A stretch of DNA of 64,000 nucleotides from Neostapfia colusana (taxonomy: Eukaryota > Streptophyta > Magnoliopsida > Poales > Poaceae): assembly GCA_030760725.1 (NCBI GenBank), contig JASWHV010000005.1:24003241-24067240 (forward strand), given 5' to 3'. The notes below the pieces were generated by a model. The model saw nothing but the letters and a program-made list of their open reading frames with translations, had not been told where the DNA came from and did not search any database. Shown piece by piece: positions 21,332-33,365 of the stretch (the first letter of the stretch is position 1; each line of letters opens with the position of its first letter). Made by a program: the position numbers and the translations under genes.

Positions 21332-22102
21332 ATGGTTCGCATGATCCGCACCGCCCGCAAGTCCACCGGAGGGAGAGTTCCTGTAGTTGCCCTTGCCTTG
21401 AGAGAGGAGAACCGTCCGGTGACGTACCACTCCTACGGGTCGGCAGTAGGAGGCTTGTTGCGCCGTCTTCGGCGTATGCTCCACGCCGCTGGCAATGTGG
21501 GCAAGCTGATCATACACTACAGCTCCACCAGGACCATCCGTGAGAAGCGGGAAGAATGGAGCTCAGAGATGAGAATTATCCATGAAAATCAGCTGCTCAA
21601 GATCCACCGCTCTCCAGCTTGTCGGGCAACTCAGGCTGATGCTGAGAAGGATGTCACCTGGGAGGCCATCACCTGCCAGAGTTACATCAACCGTCGCCAC
21701 ATTGACAGGACTGAGTACATGTATGTCCTCCAGCGTGAGAGTGGCACCGCGGAGTACAAGTACCCGCCAGTGCAGCAGGGGACTTCCCATGAGCACATGG
21801 ACCTGTGCTTGGAGGATGCTGCTATGCTCAGCACGCGACTGCAGGAGTGCCAGCAGGAGCTTCAGGATGTTCTTGACACCCTGAAGGAGACTGAGGCGTT
21901 GCTTCGCGCCAGCTTGAGGGTAAGAGAAAGGGGAGATGGGAATGAACTGTGTGTCACCGTGAATGACACGTGGACTCCTGACTTCCCATACCGCCGGGCG
22001 AGCAAGCGTCGCCGCACTTCTCCACCAGCAGTTTCCCCACCTAAAGCGGAATCAGAGGGCAGCCGCAATAATGAGGAAGACCCCGACGAGCCAGCTCAGT
22101 GA
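21332..22102 (+). CDS. ORF1 of element C: histone H3-tail-like N-terminus, coiled coil and basic motif, 256 aa, intact
   Basis: The frame lies between the primer site and gag. Residues 7-14 are TARKSTGG, identical to H3 positions 6-13. Counting without the initiator Met, as for H3, Arg2, Thr6 to Gly13 and Pro16 all fall in register. Residues about 172-206 form a coiled coil (TRLQECQQELQDVLDTLKET). Near the C-terminus KRRRTSPP could be a nuclear localisation signal, and the tail is acidic. An AG preceded by a T-rich tract (TTTATGTTTTAG) abuts the ATG in a pattern kept in all four copies, so the ORF may start a spliced exon. Function is unknown; a chromatin role is inference. It is intact although gag-pol of the same element is broken. 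Confidence 0.8.
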   Translation: MVRMIRTARKSTGGRVPVVALALREENRPVTYHSYGSAVGGLLRRLRRMLHAAGNVGKLIIHYSSTRTIREKREEWSSEMRIIHENQLLKIHRSPACRATQADAEKDVTWEAITCQSYINRRHIDRTEYMYVLQRESGTAEYKYPPVQQGTSHEHMDLCLEDAAMLSTRLQECQQELQDVLDTLKETEALLRASLRVRERGDGNELCVTVNDTWTPDFPYRRASKRRRTSPPAVSPPKAESEGSRNNEEDPDEPAQ

Positions 22103-22439
22103 TACGAGTTGTTTAGAGTCATTTCCCTTATTTCAGCAGGTTATCGAGTAGTCGAGTCAATACCCTATTTATTTGTGTGTTAATGTTTGGTGTGTGACGT
22201 GAGTTGTGGAAGCCATGGGCCTTTGTCCACAACCTCGTCTTTAGGTTGATTTGTTTTGGTGTGTGAACCCCTATGAATCAATAGTGCATCTATTTTCACG
22301 TGATACGTGACGCCCAAAGATCTACGTGAAATCTTCAGAAATTGTTTAAATATTAAGGCCTCAAAATTTTAAGTTTAAACAAGCAATTTGGGAAGTTAAT
22401 ACGTAATGCTTTAAGTTAACATTTGGTTGATCATGATAG
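22103..22439 (+). other. ORF1-gag spacer of element C with conserved stem-loop
   Basis: The spacer has no frame of note. It contains a stem GTTGTGGA (22203-22210) and TCCACAAC (22226-22233), preceded by the donor-like GACGTGAGT. The same stem occurs in elements D, E and F, and an AG directly precedes the gag ATG. Confidence 0.6.
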
Positions 22440-24977
22440 ATGGCTGGAAGAGGAAAGGGTCGTGGTGCCAAGCCCAACAACAACAACGATGAGGCCGGCA
22501 ACCCTCATCTTTCTAGAGGACAAGACAGGGGTGGTCGCCGTGAAGGAGCTGATCCTATCTATCAAATGATCGAAAATCAGAATCAGCTCATCCAGAGTCT
22601 GACTCAAGTGGTGGCCAACTTGCACCAAGCTCCACCCCCACAAGCTGCACCACGCCAACCAAGGTTGAGTGAGTTTCTGAGAACTCAATCCCCGAAGTTT
22701 GCAAGTGCTGCTGAACCCCTGGAGGCAGATGATTGGCTAAAGACCATTGAGAGCAACATTAGGATCATACAATGCCAAGGGTATGAGAGGGTGCTGTTTG
22801 TCTCTCACCAATTGCATGGACCTGCTGCTGATTGGTGGACCGCAGACGTGGCAGCCCATCATGACTCCGAGAACATCACTTGGGAAGAGTTCAAGCGCAG
22901 TTTCCACAACCACTACATACCAAGGGGTGAACTCAAAAACAAGATAAAGGAGTTCTTGGGACTGCAGCAAGGTAACATGACCGTGAGGGAATACCTCACT
23001 AAGTTTACCCAACTATCCCGTTATGCACCACGGGACATCGAAACTGATGAGCAGAAACAGGACTGTTTTGTGGAAGAACATACCATGGAGATGCAATGTG
23101 CAATGTCCTCCAACGAGTATGAAAGCTTCCAAAAGATGGTGGACAGAGAATTTGTCGTGGAGAGGAAGCTGAAGGCCTTGGAGAATGAAAACAAGAGGAA
23201 GGCGGGATGGTCACACCAAGCCTCAAGTAGCAACACACGTCCACGTCTGATGCAGCAACCCGCAGGGCAGACGAGCCGTGCTGTGGTACCCTACTCAGCA
23301 CCGAGAGGGTACAACCCAAACTTCAGGCCTCCATCAGCACCAGCACAGCCGCAGCGTCAATTTGTGCAGCAGTCTCGCCCCACATATCAACCTCGACCAG
23401 CAGGACAAGGGCCACAAAACCAACCCCAAGATAACAAAGGCCAGGCACCTAAAGTTGGGGTGCAATGCTTCAACTGTGGTGAAGTGGGGCACTACGCCCA
23501 TAAGTGCCCAAAGAAGAAGCCCATGCAGCCACAGCAGCAAAATGTGATGCGAGGACGGGTGAACCACGTGACCATGGAGGAAGCGCAAGAGGCACCTGAC
23601 GTGGTAATTGGTAAGTTTCCTGCAAATTTACACATTGCAACCCTATTGTGCGATTCTGGTGCTACCCACTCATTCATTGCTCAAGGGTTTGTTACGAAGC
23701 ATGATCTAGCAACAACACAAATGAACCATATGTTAGCAGTGAAATCTTCAAGGGGAGAAATAAGGACAAGACAGTGTCCCAGGGGGAATCTAGACATTAA
23801 TGGGGTAGTATTTACTGCAAACCTCATAGTGATAGACTCACAAGGGATAGATATTATTTTGGGTATGGATTGGTTGACCAAACATAAAGGAATCATCCAT
23901 TGTTCGACAAGAACGGTGGAACTAACTCACCCTAGCGGCACAAAAGTAAAGTTCATAGCCGTGCAAGAACTTAGGAGGGACATTAAACTCAATCAAGTTG
24001 AGGTGGAAGTGGAAGAGATAAGGACTATCAGGGAGTATCCAGATGTTTTTCCGGAGGAGTTGCTAGGTATGCCTCCCGACTGTGAAGTGGAATTCACGAT
24101 TGAACTAGTGCTTGGAACAGCCCCAATATACAAGAGGCCTTATCGGATGGACTCCAAACAGATGGAAGAGCTCAAGGAGCATATAAGAGAATTGTCAGAG
24201 AAGGGGTATATTCGTCCTAGTTCCTCACCATGGGGAGCTCCAGTGATATTTGTGCCCAAGAAGGACGGAACCCAAAGGTTATGCGTAGACTACCGCGCGT
24301 TGAACGAAGTAACCATCAAGAACAAGTATCCATTACCCCGCATTGAAGACTTATTTGATCAGTTGAGGGGAGCTTGTGTGTTCTCAAAAATTGATCTCAG
24401 GTCGGGATACCACCAACTGAAGATAAGGCAAACCGACATTCCAAGGACGGCTTTCGTATCTCGATACGGGTTGTATGAATACACCGTCATGCCGTTCGGA
24501 CTAACTAATGCCCCGGCATATTTCAAGTATCTCATGAACAAGGTATTCATGGAATATCTGGACAAATTTGTGGTGGTTTTCATTGATGACATTCTCGTCT
24601 TCTCCAAAGATGAAGAAGTACATGAGGGACATTTAAGACTGGTGTTGCAAAAGCTGAGAGAACACCAACTATATGCCAAGCTGAGCAAGTGTGAGTTTTG
24701 GCTGAAGAGAGTTCCCTTCTTAGGACATATAATCTCGGAGGGAGGAATCTCCGTAGATCCCGCCAAAATCGAGGATGTGCAGAAGTGGAAGACCCCTGAA
24801 AATGTCTGGGAAATTCGAAGCTTCTTAGGATTGGCTGGGTATTATTGACGGTTCATTGAGGGTTTCTCCAAGATCTCGAAACCCCTCACCAGATTGTTAG
24901 AGAAGGGAATCACATTCACATGGACACCGGAGTGTGAGACGAGTTTTCAAGAACTGAAGAAAAGATTGACAACAGCC
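22440..24977 (+). pseudogene. Element C gag-pol, N-terminal part (gag, protease, RT, start of RNase H)
   Basis: From the ATG at 22440 an 802-codon frame carries the Gag capsid region and a CCHC knuckle (CFNCGEVGHYAHKCP from residue 343). Next come the protease DSGATHSF (Asp405) and RT with FIDDIL (Asp716). A TGA at 24846-24848 replaces a conserved Arg codon after LAGYY. The same frame then continues open to 24977, where element D is inserted. The polyprotein would supply particle, protease and replication enzymes. Gag and pol share one frame, as is usual in plant chromoviruses. Confidence 0.95.
24973..24977. repeat. Target-site duplication CAGCC of element D, left copy
   Basis: CAGCC precedes the D LTR start and matches 62564-62568. 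The site is inside the RNase H coding region of element C. Confidence 0.95.
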
Positions 24978-25373
24978 TGTAACACCCCAAAACCTGTTAA
25001 GAGGGGAATTTAAAAATTTTTGGACGTATTGCATGTGGTGCAGAAATTCAAATTCAAATTGGAATTCAAATTAAACTCAAAACAGAAAAGAAAAAGAAAA
25101 AGAAAAAGAAAAAACAAACCCCTCCGGCCAGTGGGCCGAAACCCACCAGCCGGCCCACCTAACCCCCGCGCCAGCCAGCAGCAGCGCGCCCCGTTTTCTT
25201 CTCACTGACGTGTGGGGCCCGCCATCTTCTTCCTCCTCACGCGCGCGCTCGGCCGACCGGGACTCTTCTCTCCCCCCCGAATCGAAACCACCCCGGATAC
25301 CCGCGTATCCCAGCTGAACTTCGGTTCTGGACGACTCCAGCTCGATCACAACCGAACGCCGCCCTCCCCCGGC

Positions 25374-25380
25374 TATATAA
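25374..25380 (+). promoter_or_regulatory. TATA box of element D 5' LTR
   Basis: TATATAA within GGCTATATAAACACTGG, about 395 bp from the LTR start. The 3' LTR has the same box at 59526-59532. Confidence 0.8.
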
Positions 25381-25545
25381 ACACTGGCATCGTCCCGATT
25401 TTCACCCGCTATCGGCTGTTTTTCCTCCCGGTGAGAACCGAAGCTCCGATCACCGTTTTCTCTCGATCTTTGCTCGGGTTCTCTGATCTAACGCGCCGAT
25501 CGTGTTCCACCGCCTCCGGGGAATCACGCAGGTGCAGAAAACTCG

Positions 25546-28153
25546 GTGGTTTGCGCTTCAAACACAGTGCCGATGAGCATCGCCGTGAATTCACCTCGGA
25601 CCTCGTCGCCGACCGCCTTCCAGGACCTCCGAGCTCAAGAGAAACCCCGAGGTGAGATCCCCGACCTCCCCTCTACCGATCTATGCCATGAAATCCCAGT
25701 TTTAGGAAGAATTGATGAAGATCCGAAGTTTTCCGGCGAGATCGCCGCCTCCCGCCGCCGGGCAGCGCCGCCCACGCTCGGTCAGAGCGACTTGGCCGCT
25801 TGTGCGCCGTCTATTTTCAATCGCACGGTAGGATTGAAATCCCCGCATACCGGTTCGACGTTATAATCTCAGCCGTCTGTTTTAAATCGGACGTTCCACG
25901 TCAGCCCCGCGTTATAAAGGACAGGATTCTTACGCGCTACCCCTTGGGGATCTCGGAAAATACGAGCTAGCCCGGGAAACTTCTGATCTAGCCCTTGGAA
26001 CTTCAGAAATTCATGTAAATTCAATTAAAAATCAGTTTTAGCCCCTGGACTTAATAAAAATTAGCAAAACCCCTCTGTTATGCATAGTTAGGCCCCTGGA
26101 AATTCTTAAAATAATAAATTAGACCCTGTAGTAGGGTGAACTTAACTTTTTAACCCTATATGGTATTTAATTTAGAAATTTGAATGTGTGACTAGGATTA
26201 AATTTAAAAGGAAATAAAAACACATTGTAAATTCAAGTTTAAACTCTACTAACACTAGGAAAACTTTAGAATGAACTAAAAATAAATTTTAGGCTGAAAT
26301 GAAATCTGTTTGGGTGTGTTCATGCTTATTAGTTCTAGGAACACATTTTTAGGTTAATAAGTAATTCTGAAAATGGGTAAAATAGATTTAAATTAGTTCA
26401 CATCAGAGGAGAAGTTCAAAATATATTATTTAATATTTTATATCAGAACCTATTCTGTTTAGATGTGGTGTCTTACTATTTTCATAATAAAGTTCACATT
26501 TAGGCATAGGAAATAAATCTGAAAATATAGCAACTTGGTATGCATAACTAGAAAATGATAAATGAAGTTTCCAAATCCAAAGATTTCAGTTTAGGATTTG
26601 GTAGAGGATCTGAAAACCCATTTGAAGTAGGAAAATACCTTTCATGCATAATTGGTAGCTAAGATGTGTATCAATGGAATATAAGGAATTTGTTCAAATT
26701 TGAAATTCATATATAGTGTGCAAACATAAATCTGAATACCAAAAGTTAGAAATCATATGCACATGTTTAAAAGTGCATGTAAGCCAAAAATCAACACACA
26801 TAGAGTAACCACAACACTTAGAAATGTGAATGACTTACATAGATGTGAATGTGTGGTTGTATGAAGTGAAAGTGTGAACTATGTCTTATTGATTGTTGTT
26901 TTCTTTTGTTATGTGTGTTGGCATGAATAGAACCTGCCCCAGAGCAAGTTCTTCCCTTCCAAAACCAAGACTTTCCATTCTCAGAGCAGCAAGAAGAAGG
27001 CAAGTGTCCTTGACCACTTTGATCCTATACTAGGATGTGTAGCTAGAATTATTTGCATTGTCAATTGAAATATGAAACCCATGTTAGGAAGTTTCCCTAG
27101 AATTGCGTTATCTTGTTTCCTTGTAGCTTGGGTTGGGATTTGTTTTATTATGTCATTCACTCATATTACATGTGCTTAGCCATAATTAGAATGGGATACT
27201 TGGGATATGAGACCATCAGTTTATTTACCATACTCTTGAATGAGATGTTATGAGTTATGTAGAGGTAGGGATCAAGGCAAGTTGGATGTTTTGGTTGGTG
27301 CTGGGTGCACGAGACTCGGGTTTGTGTTTAGATCTTGCCTGGATCCTAAGGACCGGTTCATGGAGCATGTAACCTGGATTTACCGTGCCAACCACATGCT
27401 GAGATGGGGCAGCTTGGCCAATTAATTAGGTGTATCCCCGGCGTAGTATGGGTGTGTTGGATGGTGCGGGGAGTAGGTGTCAGCTGGACTACCATATGAA
27501 CCGCAAGGCTCAAGAGGGGGCCACTGCAGCGGGGTTGGAGCCTCTTGTATGCTGTTAGGGGTGAAACCTCAGTGGGCCCACGCTCGTCGGGAATCCCTTT
27601 GTAAAGGCTTCATAGTGATCTCCTGGCTACACACCTGGGAAGTGTGAATGTGGTTCGTGGCCACTGGCATAATGGAGGTTCTTTTAGTCCACCCGGCAAC
27701 GGGGATGAAATCACTACATGTGGGTACAGTGGTGCAAACTCTGCAGAGTCAAAACTGTCATGACAGCCGTGCTCATGGTCAAGAGCGGCTTGGACTTATT
27801 CATGTTTAGAGGATGATGGATTTGGAAGTTGAGGATGTTAAGCGGGGAGCTTGACATTGGATATGATGATTATGGTTATTTGATTATGATGATGGGTTGG
27901 AAGATTGGGACCATTTCACCTATGTAGTAATGTAGGTGCTTAATAAGGTAAGGTGATAGGTATTAATGGCGTAGTGCTTTAACCATGAGTTCAACCTCTC
28001 CTTGTTCTAGCCATGCATGACATAACTTTCCCACACTTGCTGAGTACCAATGATACTCAAACTTGCATATTTGTTAGTTTAAATTGCTGCTCAGGTCAAG
28101 GGGATGATGTGGTGTTTAATGATCAAGACTTCGGACCCGAAGAAGGATTCTAG
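25546..28153 (+). other. Predicted three-exon frame in element D 5' LTR
   Basis: Exons are 25546-25651, 26931-26999 and 28095-28153, with a GT-AG first and a GC-AG second intron. The exon lengths (69 and 59 nt for exons 2 and 3) and phases match the other copies. This copy has an in-frame ATG (MSIAVNSPR) in exon 1 that the others lack, so it is probably incidental. Confidence 0.5.
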
Positions 28154-28404
28154 GTTCATGGAGTCCCCCGGGCAATGCCTGTGACGGAGCCCACAAGAAT
28201 AATATTCCGCTGTTAGTTTATTTACATGTTATGAACTTATTATTGTCCATCAAGACGTATGCTTTGTAAGACATATTTGTATTCGACACCTAGCTTGTAA
28301 TAAATGATGCTTCACTATTTGTCGTCACATGTATGAGAAAATGATCCTGGCATACATGTGATATTCACTCGGTTGTTCTTCGGAGAAACCGGGTGTGACA
28401 GAAG

Positions 28405-28417
28405 TGGTATCAGAGCC
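28405..28417 (+). promoter_or_regulatory. Primer-binding site of element D
   Basis: TGGTATCAGAGCC, four bases after the 5' LTR. Confidence 0.95.
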
Positions 28418-28621
28418 AAGGTTGCCTGTAGGAACGTGGACCTAGGTAGAAATGGACGTATTTAAGGACCCTATTTTCTTTAAAAAAAATATTTTACAAG
28501 GTGTGGTTGAAAAGTGTTATTTAATGGGGTCACTTTCTTCATCTTATCCTAACTTTTATTCAAAATTAGGATTTTTGTTTAAAATTCTATCTAACTTAAG
28601 TTTAAATGCTTTATGTTTTAG

Positions 28622-29391
28622 ATGGTTCGCATGATTCGCACAGCTCGCAAGTCCACCGGAGGGAGAGTTCCGGTAGTTGCCCTTGCCTTGAGAGAGGAGA
28701 ATCATCCGGTGACGTACCTCTCCTACGGATTGGCTGTAGGAGGCTTGTTGCGCCGTCTTCGACGCATGCTCCAAGCCGCCAGCAATACGGGCAAGCTAAT
28801 CATACACTATAGCTCCACCCGGACCACCCGTGAGAAGCGGGAAGAATGGAGTTCAGGAATGAGGATTATCCACGAAAATCAGCTGCTCAAGATCCACCGC
28901 TCTCCAGCTTGTCGAGCGACACAGGTCGATGCGGAGAAGGATGTCACCTGGGAGGCAATCACCTGCCAGAGTCACATCTATCGTCGCCACCTGGACAGGA
29001 CTGAGTACATGTATGTTCTCCAGCGTGAGAGTGGTACGACGGAGTACAAGTACCCCCAGTGCAGCAATGGACTTCCCATGAGCACATGGACCTGTGCTTG
29101 GAGGATGCTGCTATGCTCAGCACTCGACTGCAGGAGTATCAGCAGGAGCTTCAGGATGTTCGTGACACCCTAAAGGAGACTGAGGCGTTGCTCCGAGCCA
29201 GCTTAAGGGCAAGAGAAAGAGGAGATGGGAATGAACTGTGTGTCACCGTGAATGACACATGGACTCCTGACTCCCCAGATCGTCGGCCGAGTAGGCGTCG
29301 CCGCACTTCTCCCCCAGCAGCCTCCCCACCCAAAGCAGAGTCAGAAGGCAGCCACAATAATGAGGAAGATCCCGAGGAGCCGGCTCAGTGA
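28622..29391 (+). pseudogene. ORF1 of element D (H3-tail-like), one frameshift
   Basis: The first 16 codons keep exactly the same residues as in elements C and F, including TARKSTGG, with different synonymous codons. A one-base deletion near 29056 (TACCCCCAGTGC) shifts the frame. The original frame reappears from 29059 to the stop at 29391, covering the coiled coil and the basic RRRRTSPP motif. A T-rich tract and AG directly precede the ATG. Confidence 0.85.
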
Positions 29392-29713
29392 TACGAGTCG
29401 TGTAGAGTCCTTCTCCATAAGTTCAGCAGGTTATCGAGTAGGCGAGTCAATACCTTAGTTAATAGTGTGTTAATGTGTGGTGTGTGACGTGAGTTGTGGA
29501 AGCCATGAGCAATGGTCCACAACCTCGTCTTCATGTTGCTTTGCTTTGATGTGTGAACCCCTATGAAATTAATAGTGCATTTATTTTTGCGTGAGACATG
29601 AACCCTCAGAAAAATATAAATACAACAAGGCCTCAACATTACAAAGTGTAAACAAGTAAAATTGGTAAGATAATGTGCAATGCTTTAAATTGACATATGG
29701 TTGATCATGATAG
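29392..29713 (+). other. ORF1-gag spacer of element D
   Basis: About 320 bp with the conserved stem (GTTGTGGA and TCCACAAC near 29492-29522) and the GTGAGT donor-like sequence. No coding frame. Confidence 0.5.
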
Positions 29714-32700
29714 ATGGCCGGAAGAGAAAAGGGTCGTGGTGCCAACCCTGCCAACAACAACGATGAGGCCGGCAACCCCACATCTTTCTGGACGCCAAGA
29801 CAGGGGTGGTCGCCGTGAAGGAGTTGATCCCATCCACCAAATGCTTGAGAATCAAAATCAGCTCATCCAGAACCTGACTCAAGTGGTGGCATACTTGCAC
29901 CAAGCTCCACCTCCACAAGCTGCACCACGCCAACCTAGGTTGAGCGAGTTTCTAGGGACTCAACCTCCAAAATTTGCAAGTGCTGCTGAACCTCTGGAGG
30001 CAGATGATTGGCTAAAGACCATTGAGAGCAAGATGAGGATTATACAATGCCAAGGGTATGAGAGGGTGCTGTTTGCCTCTCACCAATTGCATGGACCTGC
30101 TGCGGATTGGTGGACCGCTTACGTGGCCGCCCATCATGACCCTGAGAACATCACTTGGGAAGAGTTCAAGCGTAGCTTCCGCAACCATTACATACCAAGG
30201 GGTGAACTCAAAAACAAGAGGAAGGAGTTCTTGGGATTGCAGCAAGGAAACATGACTGTGAGGGAATACCTCACTAAATTCACTCAACTATCCCGTTATG
30301 CCCCACGGGACATAGAGACTGATGAGCAGAAACATGATTGCTTCGTGGAAGGACTCACAGCAGAAATGCAGTGTGCAATGTCCTCCAACGAGTATGAAAG
30401 CTTCCAAAAGATGGTGGATAGAGCATTTGTTGTAGAAAGGAAGCTGAAGGCCTTGGAAAATGAAAACAAGAGGAAGGCGGGATGGTCACACCAAGCTTCG
30501 GGTAGCAACACACGCCCACGTCTGATGCAGCAACCCGCAGGGCAGACGAGCCGTGTTGCGGTACCCTACTCAACACCCAGAGGGTACAACCCAAACTTCA
30601 GGCCTCCGTGAGCACCAACACAGCCACAACGTCAGTTTGTACAGCAGCCTCGACCCACATATCAACCCCGACCAGCAGTACAAGGACCCCCAAATCAACC
30701 CCAAGACAACAAAGGCCAGGCACCTAAGGTTGGGGTGCAATGCTTTAACTGTGGTGAAGTGGGGCACTACGCCCATAAGTGCCCAAAGAAGAAGCCCGTG
30801 CAGCCGCAACAGCAGAATGTGATGCGAGGACGGGTGAACAACGTGACCATGGAAGAAGCTCAAGAGGCACCCGACGTGGTAGTTGGTAAGTTTCCTGCCA
30901 ATTTACACATTGCAAACTTGTTGTTCGATTCTGGTGCTACCCACTCGTTCATTGCCCAAGGGTTTGTTAAGAAGCATGATCTAGCAACAACACAAATGAA
31001 CCATATGCTAGCAGTAAACTCTCCAGGTGGAGAAATAAGGACAAGACAAGTGTGTCCCAAGGTGAATCTATACATTAATGGGGTAGTATTTACTGCCAAC
31101 CTCATAGTGATAGATTCACAAGGGATCGATATTATTTTGGGCATGGATTGGTTGACCAAACATAAGGGAATCATCCATTGTTCGACCAAAACGGTGGAAC
31201 TAACTCACCCTAGTGGCACAAGAGTAAAGTTTATAACAATACAAGATCCTAGGAGGGACATTAAATTAAATCAAGTTGAGGTGAAAGTGGAGGAGATCAG
31301 GATTATCAGGGAGTATCCAGACGTTTTTCTGGAGGAGTTGCCAGGTATGCCTCCCGATCGTGAAGTGGAATTCGCGATTGAGCTAGTGCCTGGAACAGCT
31401 CCGATATACAAGAGACCTTATCGGATGGACTCCAAGCAGCTGGGAGAACTCAAGGATCATTTGAGAGAGTTGACAGAGAAGGGGTACATTTGTCCTAGTT
31501 CCTCACCATGGGGAGCTCCAGTGATATTTGTGCCCAAGAAGGACGGGACCCAAAGGTTATGCGTAGACTACCGTGCTTTGAATGAAGTAACCATCAAGAA
31601 CAAGTACCCATTACCCCGTATTGAAGACTTGTTTGATCAGTTGAGGGGAGCTTGTGTGTTCTCGAAAATTGATCTCAGGTCGGGATACCACCAACTTAAT
31701 ATAAGGCAAACTGATATTCCAAAGACAGCTTTCATATCTCGGTACGGACTGTATGAATACACTGTCATGCCTTTCGGGCTAACTAATGCCCCGACATACT
31801 TCATGTATCTCATGAACAAGGTATTCATGGAATATCTGGACAAATTTGTGGTGGTTTTCATAGATGACATTCTCGTCTTCTCCAAAGATGAAGAAGAACA
31901 TGAGAAACATCTAAGGTTGGTGTTGCAGAAGCTGAGAGAACACCAACTATATGCCAAGTTGAGCAAGTGTGAGTTTTGGCTGAAGAGAGTTCCCTTCTTA
32001 GGACATATAATCTCAGAGGGAGGAATCTCCGTGGATCCCACCAAAATCGAGGATGTATAGAAGTGGAAGACCCCTGAGAATGTCGGGGAAGTTCGAAGCT
32101 TCTTAGGATTGGCTGGATACTATCGATGGTTTATCGAGGGTTTCTCCAAGATTTCGAGACCCCTCACCAAACTGTTGGAGAAGGGAATCACATTCACATG
32201 GACGCCGCAGTGCGAGACGAGTTTTCAAGAGCTAAAGAAAAGATTGACAACAGCCCCAGTGCTAGTTATGCCAGATATGCAGAAGAACTTTTCGGTGTAC
32301 TGCGATGCCTCTGGAAACGGGTTGGGATGTGTTCTCATGCAAGAAGGGTATGTCGTGGCTTATGCATCCCGGCAGCTCCGGAAACACGAGAAGAACTATC
32401 CTACACATGACCTAGAACTAGCCGCAGTGGTACACGCGTTGAAAATTTGGTGGCACTACTTGATGGGGAAGAGGACAGAGATATATACGGATCATAAGAG
32501 TTGAAAGTACATTTTCACACAGCCAGATCTCAACCTCAGACAAAGGAGATGGTTAGAGCTAATCAATGACTTTGATGTGGGCATCAACTATCATCCTGGG
32601 AAAGCAAACGTCGTGGCAGATGCTTTAAGCCGGAAAGTGAAGGTCAATAGGTTGAGCTTGAAGGACATGCCTGCAGAATTGAAGGACGATGTTATAAGAC

Positions 32701-33118
32701 TCAATCTATGCCTGGTGAATAGTGGTGAAGCCATCGCCATAGAAGTGGACTTCACACTAGAGCAAGACATCCGCGAGGGTCAAAAGAATGACGAGAAGAT
32801 ACAAGAAATCAGACAACTTCTCAAGGAAAATAAAGCCCCTGGTTTCAGAGAGGATGAACAAGGTACAATGTGGCACGGGAAAAGAATCTGTGTGCCTGAA
32901 GTAAAGGAGATCCGTGAATTGATTTTGAAGGAGGCTCACGATTCCGACTATTCCATTCATCCTGGGAGTACGAAGATGTACCAGGACCTCAAGACCAGGT
33001 ATTGGTGGTATGGCATGAAGCAAGATGTCGCGGAACATGTCGCGGAACATGTTGCCCTATAACAACAGCTATCAGGCTAGTATGAAGATGTCACCGTTTG
33101 AAGCTTTGTATGGGAGGA
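29714..33118 (+). pseudogene. Element D gag-pol, first part, heavily damaged
   Basis: The gag ATG at 29714 is followed by a one-base insertion in GGCAACCCCACATC near 29775-29785 that shifts frame. The gag frame then runs to a TGA at 30609-30611. Reading continues with the CCHC knuckle, protease and RT to a TAG at 32058-32060, then RNase H to a TGA at 32502-32504, then integrase. At about 33058 a deletion of about 478 bp relative to element F, flanked by CCTAT in F, removes the integrase catalytic core. A 12-bp duplication (AEHVAEHVAL) lies just before it. The remainder is cut by element E at 33118. Confidence 0.93.
33114..33118. repeat. Target-site duplication GAGGA of element E, left copy
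   Basis: GAGGA precedes the E LTR and matches 58500-58504. It lies in the integrase codons for LYGRK of element D. Confidence 0.95.
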
Positions 33119-33365
33119 TGTCACACCCGGTTTTTCCGAAGAACAACCGAGTGAATGTCACATGTATGCCAGGATCATTTTCTCATACATGTGATGACAA
33201 ATAGTGAAGCATCATTTATTACAAGCCAGGTGTCGAATATAAATATGTCTTACATAGCAAATGTCTCGATGGACAATAATAATTTCATCACAAGTAAATA
33301 AACTAGCAGCGGAATATTATTCTTGAGGGCTCCGTCACAGGCGTTGCCCCGGGGACTCCATGAAC

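Larger units (their letters stand above)
17746..24977 (+). mobile_element. Gypsy chromovirus element C, left part (resumes at 62569)
   Basis: The element begins with its 5' LTR, followed by the primer site, ORF1 and gag-pol. At 24977 it is interrupted inside RNase H by element D and resumes at 62569, running off the window. It is inserted in element B. Long LTRs, a Met primer site and a chromodomain in the related copies indicate a Tekay/Del-like chromovirus. Confidence 0.93.
24978..28400 (+). repeat. Element D 5' LTR, 3.42 kb
   Basis: TGTAACACCCC to GGGTGTGACA. TATATAA lies at 25374-25380 and AATAAA at 28299-28304. With only about 400 bp upstream of the likely start and about 70-100 bp after the poly(A) site, nearly the whole LTR would be transcribed R. 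It pairs with 59140-62563 and differs by a few percent by eye. Confidence 0.95.
24978..33118 (+). mobile_element. Gypsy chromovirus element D, left part (resumes at 58505)
   Basis: Runs from the 5' LTR through primer site, ORF1 and a decayed gag-pol to the insertion site of element E at 33118. It resumes at 58505 and ends with its 3' LTR at 62563. Both CAGCC duplications are present, so the whole element is accounted for inside the window. Confidence 0.95.

Noticed and set aside
24359..24766. Recurrent antisense ORF of about 135 codons opposite RT (also 31637, 38725, 51797)
   Set aside because: It is the mirror of the conserved RT frame and has no independent signals; its recurrence follows from RT conservation.
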